A stretch of DNA of 64,000 nt from Edolisoma coerulescens (lineage: Eukaryota; Chordata; Aves; Passeriformes; Campephagidae). Positions 51,701-63,500 of the stretch are shown here, one piece after another. The position numbers and the translations under genes were made by a program. The notes beneath the pieces are model-generated. The model did not search any database, was not told the DNA's origin, and was given only the letters and a program-made list of their open reading frames with translations. Location: positions 434,001 through 498,000 of the forward strand of contig VWZW01004510.1 in the NCBI GenBank assembly GCA_013397115.1, given 5' to 3'. The stretch's first letter is position 1; the number at the start of each line of letters is the position of its first letter.

Positions 51701-54700
51701 ATTGCAGCAGTGTACCACAGATGCTGCATCAGGGCACTCACACAGCCCATCATTTTATGGGCCTACATGTTTACTTACTTAGTTTTTAAGACAACATAAA
51801 ATTGAAAGGATGAAAACATATGGCACATAATTATACTTAATTGTGGAATTTAGCCTGAAATGCAAACTGCTGCATTCATAATCCATTTCCTCTGAAGGCC
51901 ATTGTTCAGGCCCCAGTCAGATAAGGGTTATGTGTAGAAGATAGGGAGGCAAATCTCATGCAGCATATCATCACATCAGAGAGTTGATAAGTAGCCAAGA
52001 AGGCTGGATGGCTGCCAGCCGGGCTATATTTCATTTCTGTATCATTTATACTGCTGGCTGTGATGCATGGTACTATATTTTCATCCTATTTCCTATATTT
52101 AAACGAGTTCATTGAGGGGGGAGAAATCCCAGCGTTTCTGCTTTAGAGAGTGCGTTGCATTATTATTATGAAGCATAAATTTGAAAATGCTTCAATTTAG
52201 AAAGGACTCTTCCCTCCTCCTGCTCCCAAAAGACTCAGAGCAAGCTCACCAAAAGGCCTGGGGAGAACTGTGAAGTCTTAAGTCAGAATGAAGTCTTCAC
52301 TCTGCAGTTTTAGCAATTTTTGTTAAAGCCTTCACTGAGGCCCCGAGATGCAGTCCCAGATTATCTTCATCCTCCCACTCCTTTGTTATGTTTGGCTGGT
52401 GTTGTTTGTAGCTTTCCCTCAGGTACCAGTTTGACTTGCAGAATCTCCAGCATCGACCTACCCAATATTACAGTTTTTATGCTTGCATAAGAATGTATAT
52501 CTCCCCACAATCCTTTCCATAATGAAAAGAGGTTTAGTGCTGCTAATTTGACAGTATGGGTTTCATGTGATTGCAGAGACTGGCATGAAATGGGAGTGAG
52601 TCAGTCTGTTTACCCAGCCCAACCTAATCTGCCTTCTAGTGATGACCCTCCTGCCTAGGGGGTCATGTAAACTCTCTTAGGCGATGTCTTTGCTGATCCT
52701 TTGTGTGTGTGTGAATTTCAATGACATTTTACATTAAGGCTAGAATAAATACCAACAGGATGTTTTGCCAAGGGCTTGGTCTGCAATCTTCAAAACAGAC
52801 GGAATTAAATTAGAAAGAGCAAGGGAAATGTCTTGGTGTGCAAGAAAGACAAATATGAAAGATTCAGAAGAGCTGAGAGGTGTTTGTAGTATCACTTGGA
52901 GTACAGGTTCTAGAGAGTACAAATCAGGATTGAAAAGAAATCTACCATTTTGTATAAAACATCTATTTTTGAGACTTTCTGCCTAGAAAAGATATAAGGG
53001 AGATAAGCATTATTTGTATCACTCTAAAACCAGTAACATATTTGTAAATGGTGAAAATTATGAAGTATTTATCAAACTAACATTTTCAATTGGTAATATT
53101 TCAAAAATAATGACCCTTTTATATGGAGATTAAGAAGTAAAATAACTGCATTTGATACTCTGGAAAGTACTGAACGTCTCAGAAATTAAAGCAGTGCATT
53201 CACTTTAGCAATGTCCTGAAACACGGTATATACCAAGAAGTGCAACAGAGTGGCTTCAGGTAGCAAAAAAAAGGCTGGGGAAAGTAACATAGTGGGCTTT
53301 GGCAGCATTGCTCTTGACTAATGAATCACTTCCCTGGATTGGGTTTCTAGTCTAGAAGGTGAAGAAAATAAACACCTCCAAGTCTGCCTTATTAGCTGAT
53401 GTTTGTGAAGTAGCTGACAAATGAGGGGATGTAAATGTTAAGTGCTATTACCTCAACAAGTAATCTTATGATATTTGAATTGCAAGAGAATCTAAACCTT
53501 CAGACTTTTCTTGTTAATGAAATCTCAATTAAGAATATGACATCTTATTACTGAAATAATTAGGACATCTTTAGGACTTAAGGGTCAGGAGGATTGTGGA
53601 CTCATTGACCCTATAGACAGAGATGGAGTATTTTCCACTCCTTTTCTCACTAAAGACAGATGCAAAACACATTGTCACAAAGTATGATATATGTAGCAAG
53701 AGTTATCACAAATTCCATCTCCTAAATACTAATCTAGCCCCAAATACAATCTGATAAACTTTGTTCCACAGATTTTTGGGATGATATTGTCATTTTTTTT
53801 TCATGTTTCTATAAATACACCATGTCGCTCAGACATTTATAAAAGCATTCTACAAAGACATCAGAAAGTTTCAAGTGCTGTAGCTGAGTAGCTTGCTTGG
53901 TGCAAAATAGTAAAGTAGCAGGGCCTCTGTGCCTTTTGTCTTTTTTTTTTTGCTTGTTAACCATGTGCAGGAAGGATGCAAGGAAGATTGCAAAGGTTTA
54001 TCTCCTTTAATCACGGGAAAAATATCTTCCATGAAGCTTTTCCATCGTGTTCAGAATTCTCTCCAGTTTTACTTTCCTGCAGGGGCATTCAGTGTCACAA
54101 GTAGTTGATGTAGTCATCAGACTGAAATGGCTTTTTTTTGTCTTCTGGTCCTCTCTTTAAATATTCCAGAAGTCTGACTTGAATAGTTATTATTTTCAGA
54201 TTGTTAGAAACATGGTTATACTGCTTCCTAGTGGGGAATGAAAGAATATCTTGTTCTCATTTGAGGGAACTTTTTTTATCGTTATGCTTGTGCAGTTTTT
54301 TGTTTTGTTTTTTAATTCTTTGGTACAATACCAGAGTATTTAGAGCTTGACCCTTTTCTGTTGTATGGTTTTATATCAGTGAAGATTGACTTCAGTGAAT
54401 TTGTCCTAGCTGACAGCAGTATGCGTAAGAGAATATAAAAGCAGAATGCCTTGCTGTTTTACAAGGGGTCTTTACTGCAGGCTACAGCATGCTGTTTGCA
54501 ATCCAAGACAATAAATCACCTAGGCTAGTGGCTGTAATCTCCCCTGGAGATGGGCAAGCAAAATATTCTTTCCCCTTACCTCTGCTGTGACTTATCTCTG
54601 CTGGATAGCACCACACACTTCTAAAAATATGTTTTCTAGGGAGGTAGGCAAAATGTAAGTAACCCAGAATATGTGGAGATCCATTAAAAAACAGTTTGAC

Positions 54701-57083
54701 AGAGAGAAATATCTTTCAATGAGAGAGATGATTGCTTTTTGAAGCATTCATTGGGAAAGAAGTGACACTGTGCACTGACCTCCCCAGGAGAACAAAGCTG
54801 TGAGGACCTCCAACGCATTAGTGGTGTTGGTGTGGTGGTGCAGATGTTGGGCTGAGACTCAGGAGCAGCTCTTGCTGTTGCCCATCAATTTCTTGCAAAC
54901 TGTTGGGGATGTACCACCCGGCACCACAGTTCAGCAGGGGCAAAAGGGCAGTGTTACTTTTCTGTCTCTCCCTGCTTTTGACTGCTTAGGAAGGGACTCA
55001 AGGCCATTATTTATCTTCAGCCGGTGCTTGAACAGTCCCACTAGCTTTTAGTGAAATTATGGAAGCAATAAGGTGCTACTGAGTGTGTGAGTGGTGGGGC
55101 TGCCCTTCAGAACAGAACAGATTCATGCAGTCTGTTTAAAAACCACCTGAAGCTGGAGGTCCCAGTGCCCAGATCTGGGAACAGGACTGAATAGTTCAAC
55201 AGTAAAAATTCTTACTTGTGTCCTTGCAAGGAACATACTTTGTTTCTCTCTTCACATTATTTTTTTCACCTAGAATCCCAGCTCCGCTGAGAATCCAAGT
55301 GAGAAAAATGTTAGCAGAGTCCACATTTTCTTGTTTGGGTTGTTTGGGTTTTTTTAAGTAGTTCCAATTCTTTAAAACTGCCTTTCACTTTCAGCTGGTC
55401 TTCCAAGACTCCATGGCTCATGAAACTATCTACCATTGTAATGTCTCAATTTAGATGGTAAAAATAGAATTGGTACTATCTCAGAACAGCTATGATGCCT
55501 TCTTATATTTGTAATAAGGGCTGAATTTGTGATTATATGTCATTCACAATCATATTTTTTGTCAGACATGCTCATTTATTGATTCATTGTAGTAATGAAA
55601 TACAGTATGCCTAACAAAAAAAACCAGAATCTGTTCCTAGTATATCAAGGTTTTCCCTACAATATGTGCTGCTGTTAATAATGGTTATGTATATGACCCC
55701 CCTTTGCTTTAAAATTAAAACATATCCCTTTGTGTTTAGACAGAGATATACACAGAAGTAGTGTTGCCTAACATTTTGAATTTCATTATTGCTCGTGAGT
55801 TTAAGCCATTGATTATAGAGAGCAGCACAGGAGACGATGACCATTTGGATCCCCCTGTCAGACTCTAACATACAAGGTTTTCCAGGGGGATTTGATTTTT
55901 ATTGTGTTTATTTATAGGGACTGTTCTAAAAGTTTAAGTGGGCCTGAATTTTTTTACAAGACTGAAGGCTGTAGGCAATTTCTGTAACTACCAGTGACAA
56001 GGTGTATCCTTTCAAAATAAAGCAGCAAAGCTCCTGTAAATGATTAGCAAGATAATTTATTTCTTTTAAGTCAGAAACAGGTATCAGCTTTCAACGGTAA
56101 ATTGCAGCTGAAGTTATTCTTGCCATGTTCACAAAAGCAATATAAAAATAACCTGAACTAATTCATACACTAACTGATTCTGCTATGCTTAATCAGCTTA
56201 AATAATATTTTACTGTCCAAGAGGTCTTACTTAGTTTAATGCAACTAAAAGCTGTTTCTGTTTATGTTCACTGTTAGTGAGGATGACATGTTTTTCCCCA
56301 TGATTAGAGTGCTGTGTTCAGCAGTAATTCCATTTACTCAGGAACTTGCCCTAATCTGAATGAAAATACACAAAAATGCAAGAAAGCCAAGAAAAGCTAG
56401 TGATTTTGCTTTACTATCTGAGTAACCAGGGACAGCATAATGCACAAGTGTTATTAATGAAGTATTTTCTCTAAAATCAACAAACGTAAAATTGTGTTTC
56501 TTTAACTAAATTCTGTGGTAATCATTGAAATAATTGATATAGGTTAACAGGTCACTCATCAGAATACACTGAGCCTTAAAAAAATGTACAAAAGGCTATC
56601 ACAGGACCCATCCCTTTTGATGCCTGAAATCCAAAATTGACAACAGCAAATGCATTTGCAATACAAGCACAAGGAAAGCCCATCTCCCAAAAGCACTCCA
56701 AGGGATTTCCCAGCCCAAGGTAGTGCTTTTAATAGGAGTGCTTTAGTGGGAGTGAGTGCTGTCCATTAATTTGTCTAAATGTTTTTGCTATGTAAACTTT
56801 TAGCATTATCTCTGTTTTATGTCAGTCAATGCAGCGTCTTCTTTGCCTTTTGAGAAGAAAAGTCCTCAGAAGATATAAATCTGTCACCTGCTGTCACCTA
56901 CTTTTGCTTCTTCATGGCTCTTGTGCTATAAGTGGAGAATAGTCTTCCTATCCTTGAATAAACTCTTCATAGGTATTACTCTATTACTATTTTTAATCCA
57001 GTCAACAGGCTAGAAAGCTGATTATTTCTGACAATGAAAGAGGATGTTGTGCTCAATAAAGTGCGAAGGCTCTTGAACCTAGC
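48726..57083. other. ROBO1 intron, no gene recognised
   Basis: AT-rich intron. The stretch 51990-52200 reads as unusually complex, non-repetitive sequence that might be a conserved non-coding element. 54790-55030 is locally more GC-rich. No exon or certain transposon was seen. Confidence 0.5.
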
Positions 57084-57097
57084 ATATATATATAGAT

Positions 57098-57132
<35 letters not shown>
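57084..57132. repeat. (TA)n and (GATA)8 microsatellite
   Basis: A short TA run leads into GATATA and then eight perfect GATA units at 57101-57132. Length polymorphism is likely. Confidence 0.95.
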
Positions 57133-57133
<1 letters not shown>

Positions 57134-57269
57134 AAGTAAAAACTGGGGTCATCAGTGTGTTCCCAGCAGTTTTTGCACTGATGATGCATAGTCAAGGTAA
57201 TACTTTGGTTCATCTGTGTAATAATCACACTTGAACAGAAAACTTACTAGTAGCCTTGTTATTTTTCAA

Positions 57270-57358
57270 ATATATATATATATACACACATTTATATATA
57301 TATGTATCATAGATATGTGTGTGTGTCTTTGTGTATATATATGTACACATATATGTAT
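57270..57358. repeat. Compound TA / TG / CA microsatellite
   Basis: Alternating TATATA, CACACA, TGTGTG and TATATG tracts with interruptions span about 90 bases. Confidence 0.9.
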
Positions 57359-59362
57359 TCTTTTTCTTTTAATGCCAACTAAGTAATCATGATCCAGTAA
57401 AAACCTGGCAACTGCTTCAAAGAGACTGGAGTCTGAGGTGAAAAATGAGTAGGTTTGTTCTCAGGGGGTGAAAAAGAGCCCAAGGTCTGAAGCAGCTGGG
57501 AGCAATGTGACATGCTGTGAAATTACCTTCCCTGCAGGGTTTGTGCAGTGATCTTGGATGGTAAAGAAAGGGTTGAAAGAGAGCAGTGAGATGGATTTCT
57601 GAGCACATACATAAGGATGTTTGTACAGAAGATGAGACATAGGAAAGCAGAAAAATGATACAAAAATTGAGCCATCCAAAACCTACTTGATTATGAAGAT
57701 TTTGGGTCTTCTCCCCCTTGTAGTACTTTTGTGATAGCTTGACTGATTTCAGTTGGTAAACAGCTAATTAATCCCAGAGAAAAAAATGTAAGAAATTAAT
57801 CTGTATTATATTTATGTATTTTAACATTTTGAGATTTATGACTAGAGATGAGAAAACACCTCTTGTTCTGCTTTTAAAGCATATGAGGGGGAAACTTGCA
57901 CTGCCTCATTAACCTGAGCATTAACAAACTCCACACATAAAGGCTTGCATAGCTCAGTTGTGAACAACAATGAAAGGAAATTCCTATTAACTTACCATGG
58001 CATCCTTTTTGCTGAAATACCCTTGTGCAGTGCCAAGGCATCTGTGAGGACAAGGAAAACAACCATGAATTATCTGGGATAGAGTCACCTGATTTTCCCT
58101 TTTTTTTCTCTGCTTTTTGGAGCTTGCTCCCATTTCTGGATGTTTGAGCTGCAGATGGGGAGCTGTGGTAGGAGGGGTGGCAGGAAAAACAGATCCCTGG
58201 GAATGGTGGGGTATTGCTGCTGCAGTGCCATGGGGATAGCGCCCACGGGACAGAGGAGTTGGTAGGCCAGACATTCTCACTTCAAACCATTTGGCCTGAA
58301 ATTCCTGCTTAATTCCAGTTAAATGTATCATTTTCAGAATGAGGCAAAACCGGAACAAAAGAGCCAGTGAATGGCATACGTGGAGTGAGTTTTTCTCCTC
58401 TCTCACTTTCCTCCTCTCCTACTTCTCCCTCCCCTTAGCTACCTTTAATCTGTAGTTTACATGCTTGTACGGTGATTCTTCGGAGATGATACAATTTCAT
58501 CCTCCCAAAGCAGCAATCCTCAGCCTATCATTCAGCATGAAGCCTGAAATATTATATAGATGATATTACAAGCCTGAAATAATGCAGCTTGAGTTACATA
58601 TTTGATTAGAAATGGCAGCCAGGCTGTTGCCCAAGCCATTCCCGATGCACATTCCTTCCTTGGCAGTGCCAGAGGCAGCTCTGAGCGAGACAGGCAAGCT
58701 CTGAGCAGCTTCTCTGCCCTCCCTGGAGCAGGAGCTCAGCAGCCCTCCACGACCATTTGCTGCCCTAGTTGGTGACATTTCTGTGTACATTCAGAGACCT
58801 CGTGAGGGGCTGCAGAGCAGAGAGCTTCCAAAATCTGGAAGACTGAAGCTTCTAAAGTATAAATCTAAGAGTGGGGAGAAAAATAATGTGGCATGGGGAA
58901 GGCTGACGATAGGGGATAATGTGTGTACACATGGCTTGTTGTGTGAAGCTGCCCAGCATACGCTGGGCTGTAGTGGGTGCATTGCTGCTCGTCTGCCAAG
59001 CCTTTGGCTCACAACTGACATTTCTCGTGCAAGAATCAAAGGCAGAGTCGTGGTGCAGCCTCACTGCAATTTGCTGTCCCATCTGCAACCTACTGCCAGT
59101 GCTGTTAGCAGAAAATTACATGTGACACTGCTCAAGTTCAGCTGGCTGTAACTTCTCAGAGAGCCAACACAGGTCTTTTTTCCACTTTACCCACTCACCC
59201 AAAATGTGAGGTGCTCCACTGAAGTGATGCAGTGGGATTTGTCACGGACACCGTGGGATACAGGAGCCTATGAGCCTGATTATGAACAAAATAGTATCTT
59301 AATAGTTTTCAGTGGCAATACAACTGAATTGCACCTCGCTTTTTTTAAATTTAGGTGCGTTT
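57359..59362. other. ROBO1 intron with a more GC-rich middle
   Basis: The parts 58120-58260 and 58620-59150 are noticeably richer in G+C than the rest and hold several overlapping short frames (up to 139 codons). I recognise no domain, splice pattern or transposon family in them. They could be regulatory DNA or old transposon debris. Confidence 0.45.
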
Positions 59363-59458
59363 CTTTGTGTAACAGTTTTGTTCGCTTTACTTTTTGTGAG
59401 ATAAAGAGATTAGGAGAGAGCAAAAGGCAGGCTCAACACTTCAAAGAATATAAAGAAG

Positions 59459-59464
59459 TTTATT
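59459..59464 (-). promoter_or_regulatory. LTR polyadenylation signal AATAAA
   Basis: TTTATT on the plus strand reads AATAAA in LTR orientation, about 90 bases before the LTR 3' end, where an R-region signal is expected. Confidence 0.6.
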
Positions 59465-59823
59465 ACTAACAGAATTAAAAGGTAAAAGAAAATAATATGA
59501 ACTTACAACAAACCCCCCTTTCTCTCCCAAACACTCCCCTCTTCTTCCAAACTGCACAAAAAGATAACAACCATGTGATTTCAGGTCAGTACTACAGTCT
59601 TTAAAAGTCTCTTCCATATTTGAGAGGAAAAGAGGTGCCTTCTGCTTAGCGTGGTTCCCAAACTGTTAGAAGCAAAACCAGATTCCGCCCGGAGAAAATC
59701 TGCTGCCGTGAAAAAACATCTCTCTCATGAATTTTGCAGTCTTTTTACACTACTACCATGGGTATCTCTTTTAAGGATAAGCGAATTCCAGCTTGAAAGC
59801 AACAACTCTCTCNAGCCATGTGA

Positions 59824-59842
59824 GGGGCGGGGGGGAGGGGGG
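59824..59842 (+). repeat. G-rich tract able to form a G-quadruplex
   Basis: GGGGCGGGGGGGAGGGGGG supplies at least four runs of three G's with single-base loops. It lies in the U3 part of the minus-strand LTR, next to the ambiguous base at 59813. Confidence 0.75.
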
Positions 59843-59982
59843 AACTCGCCAGTCCCCCAGAGCCGCTTCAAGTTCAGTTGTGCAGCACATTACAGCTGTT
59901 TTCAGCTGCCCACGGCTCTTTCATGCAGCAACTTGGAATCTGCGCCGCTGCGCTGGAGAGGGAGAGTGGAGGGCGCAGGGGG

Positions 59983-60004
59983 CCCCGGCCCGGCCCGGCC
60001 CGGC
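59983..60004. repeat. (CCCGG)n short tandem repeat in LTR
   Basis: About four CCCGG units, the most GC-rich spot in the window. It lies inside the solo LTR. Confidence 0.9.
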
Positions 60005-60192
60005 CGCCCCTCTGGGCAGAGACCGGAAACCAAAAGCTCCCCTTCCCGCAGCTGTGCTGACCTTGATAAGCGAAATCGTGAGAAGCGATTGGCCTACAAC
60101 TCTGTCAACTCGGTTTTTTTTCAACCCACTACACTTTGTCATATTCTTTTAAGCATGAAGATGAAATAGTTTATGTGTTAATCTCTGAATTT

Positions 60193-60532
60193 CATAGAAT
60201 TATAGAATAGTTTGTGTTGGAAGGGACCTTAAAGATCATCTTGTTTCAACCCCCATGAAGTGGGCAGGGACAGCTTCCACTATCCCAGGTTGCTCAGAGT
60301 CCCATCCAACCTGGCCTTGAATACTTCCAGGGATGGGGCATCCACAGCTTCTCTGGGCAACCTGTTCCACTGCTTTGCCACCCTCACAGTAAAGAGTTTC
60401 CTCCTAATATTCCATCCAAACTTACTCTCAGTTTCAAAGCATTCCCCCTTGTCCTGTCACTACATGCTCTTGTAAAAAATCTCTCTCCATCTTTCTTGTC
60501 AGCCCCCTTCAGGTACTGGAAGGCCACTCAAA
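60193..60532 (-). mobile_element. CR1 LINE 3' fragment, minus orientation
   Basis: The left end CATAGAATTATAGAATAG holds the CR1 terminal octamers in reverse complement. It is followed by TTGGAAGGGACCTTAAAGAT, TCCAACCTGGCCTTGAATAC, GGGCAACCTGTTCCACTGC and CCCTTGTCCTGTCACTACAT. All of these are hallmarks of avian CR1. It is the best-preserved CR1 in the window, and about 340 bases remain. It begins about 55 bases right of the solo LTR and has the same orientation. Confidence 0.93.
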
Positions 60533-63500
60533 TATAATTTCTATTAAATTCTTAATTCAGTTTATATTTTTTATAAAGAAAAATATCAAATTTTAGAAGA
60601 GAGAGTAGAACAGGTCCTTTAAATCCATCTGTTCATTTCTTTGTTTGAATGTTTTATGTCCCTGTATTGTTTCTGTGTGCCCGACTGTTAGATTCCTTGA
60701 CAAGCCTGAAAGGTAAATCCCTTTCTCTGATCTGTACTTCAGCCTAAATTTTACATTGAGTTCTTGGACATTTTTAGCTTAGGCAAGCAGCTAAAGAGTT
60801 TTAAATTTTTTGGCTTCAACACCTGACCTTGCAGCTCTGTAGTCCTGCAGAGGTCCCGGGACAGTGAATGCTCCTGGCCACGGGCAAGTGGGCACAGGAG
60901 GGAAGTGCCAGGAGGCTGCCCTTGGCTTTTCTTTTTCAGGGAATGAAAACAGCGTGTGTATACAAAGATTATTATCTATGGAGATTATTTTTATGTAACC
61001 ACAGACAACTTTCATGGGAAGAACCAGGTGACATGTTTCAACTGCTACGTCTGGAAATGCAGACGAGCTTGAAGACAAGCCTGTTCAGATGCTCAGCTCC
61101 AGCCTTGTTCTGCCATCTAGTGTTTAACGTAGCCAGTTTCACTTCAGCAAAGTGATTTTGAAGTATATTGTAGAGAAAAAGAAAACACTTTAAAGAAGGT
61201 GAAAAACCAGCATTTCTTAGTGTGAAAAAAAGTAGCACAAATGGGGAAAGACTCAATTCAAATGGCATTATTTGCATTCTAAATAGAATTGCTCTTGTAG
61301 AGAGTAAATTAACTGGTCATCATCTAGGCTAACATTTCATACTGGCAGAGCTCTAAAGGTTTGTATTAGTCCCACAATTTTGGATTCTCCTTTGTTTAGG
61401 TAAGAGCAAATTAATTTTAAGAGTGAATCTAGCTGTTTCTTACCATGTAGCTGTTATTATAAATAGTCACCAGACACTTTGGATAATTACGGTTCAGGTT
61501 TTTTTGGGGGGGAGGGGGTGGTTCAGACTACTTATTTTTGACTGTTTGACATCTGAATAATTAGTTGATTATCTGGGCTCTTAAAGCTTGAAAATTATTC
61601 GTTCTCTTTCAGACCATACAAGATGTTCTTTATCAGACAAATTACTTCTGCCTAGAGATAGTGTGGAAACTTATTTAACTGGGAGTTATAGTACAAAACT
61701 CTGTTGATGGGATCCCTGTTAAACTCTGGAACAAAACACACATCAATTAAGTGCATTTTTTTATTGTATTTTGTTTACAGCTGATTTCATCTTCTGGTTA
61801 GTAAAACGATTCTTGAAGACACCTTCAAAGGTTGCACAGCCACTATTTTCCACCAGTAACTTCTACTTAATTGGCTGGTTGCTTTTCTGTGTTGGTTTTC
61901 CTCAGTTGTTTGGGTTTTTTTTGGAGGGGGGTAGGGGGAGCTTTTTGCTTGTTTACAAACTTGTGCCAAACTTTAACAAGTAATATTATGGCTGAGGGGG
62001 GGGAAATAGCAAAATAAATATTTTCAGAAATATAAAGCATAGCAGTGAGCCCTTCAAGAGCAAGTCTTTATTGTTTTGATAAACATCTGAGGAAAAGGGG
62101 GAGGATGGGAAGAAGAAGGGTGCCCTCACTTTTGCAGTAATAATACATTTGGCCACGGCAAAGTGAGGGAAAGGCATTGACCTTGCTGGGAACCAGAGTG
62201 TGATTTGTCTGGGAAACTGAGCTGTGCTGTGCCTTTCTAGGTCTTGAATGAAGATCATTTTCAGAGTTCAAGTAAATCACCTGCAAGGAATCATGGTCGA
62301 ACTTTAGACAACAAGAATGGAAGTAGTGGGAATCGCATTATATCAGTGGTGCTGAGAGGCCAAGAAAATGATGGGAGAAAAACTAGGTTTTAAAGAGATA
62401 GAGAGGGAAATTCCAGGGGGAAAATAAAAGGAATAAAAATACTTAATTTCAACATTTTATGCTTAATAAGGATCAGATTCCATACTCCATTCCATACTTT
62501 CCTTTCAGTGGACTTAGACTACTTTTTAATTGGCAGAAGACCTTTTCTACAGCCCTGAGTAGACTCATCTCCTATTTTAAAATCTGAAATTCTCTCCATA
62601 TGTTGCAATGTTATCAAAATTTGCTGATAAAGTAAGAATGCATAAAATAATTCCATAAAGTGCCTAAAGAATATGTAGTTTGATATGCATGATGGATGCT
62701 CCACAGTGCCCCTAGTCTTCCTTGTCCAATTTTCATACTATCTCTGATCAGGCTCTGGGCACTGTCCTCTAAAAGCATAAGAAATCTGAAACGTGATAAA
62801 GAAAACATTATTATTACCAGAGATCTGTTGATATCTCTGACAAACATATGGATTAAAATATCCTGTTGGCATGTTGAGCAGCACAGTATAGCACAAATCT
62901 CCATGAGAATGATGGATCAGGAAATTGTATATCATATCTCTTCTGCAATACCAAGCTTTCGCATTTCCTTTGGATCTGGATCCTTTTTGGTCTTTGTGGT
63001 AACTTGAAGAATTAGGGACATAAAGAGTTTTGGATGTTCTTCCCTTTCAAAAGGTTAAAAAAATTCTCAGCACCTTTAAAAAGTCAATTGTGAAACTTGA
63101 TTTTTCTGTCCTATTTTGAAGAGAAGCAAGAAAATAATGTTTGCCTACTTCTCTTTGTATTTTTTAACATTTTGAATGGTAAGTTCATGTTTCACACCCT
63201 TTATTTGTCCAAGTATACCTCAAGCATTCTATTTTTCTTCTCCTTTGGTACATAGAGTGCTTATCCTCAAAAAACTTCAGCTACAGCCCCTACAGCATTA
63301 GACACAAAAGCTCTGAAGAAGTTCACCTCTGAATTGTAATCCACAGGCTTTAAGTGGTTTGGGGTTTTTTTCTGCTTTCTGGAAAATATGATCCTGTCTT
63401 CTGCTATTTATATGTTGTATATCTATGAAGTAAAAAAAAAGGCTGTTTTGTTTTCTGTCAGATGCAGCTCATAAAATTTACAGCTCATATTATGTTTGCA

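Larger units (their letters stand above)
59368..60133 (-). mobile_element. Solo LTR of an avian endogenous retrovirus, minus orientation
   Basis: The element is 766 bases long and flanked by CTTTG at 59363-59367 and 60134-60138, a 5-bp target duplication. Read on the minus strand it starts TGTAGTGGGTTG and ends CTGTTACA, proper TG...CA LTR ends. An AATAAA polyadenylation signal lies at 59464-59459 (minus). A TGTAAAAA motif near 59743-59750 could be the TATA box, which would put transcript start near 59715. The right half, which would be U3, is GC-rich, with a CCCGG tandem at 59983-60004 and a G tract at 59824-59842. No retroviral genes adjoin it. One base at 59813 is ambiguous. The 172-codon and other frames here are chance frames in GC-rich LTR DNA. 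The ERV class is not fixed by this sequence alone. Confidence 0.85.

Noticed and set aside
57987..58406. 139-codon minus-strand frame
   Set aside because: No recognisable domain, splice structure or homologue, and it lies in a moderately GC-rich intron block.
59815..60070. CpG-island promoter for an alternative ROBO1 isoform
   Set aside because: The GC-rich patch is inside an element with LTR ends and a 5-bp target duplication, and I found no short-isoform ROBO1 start exon beside it.
59651..60169. 172-codon plus-strand frame, the longest in the window
   Set aside because: It lies almost wholly inside the minus-strand solo LTR, spans an ambiguous base, and has a Pro/Gly/Arg-rich translation typical of GC-rich non-coding DNA.
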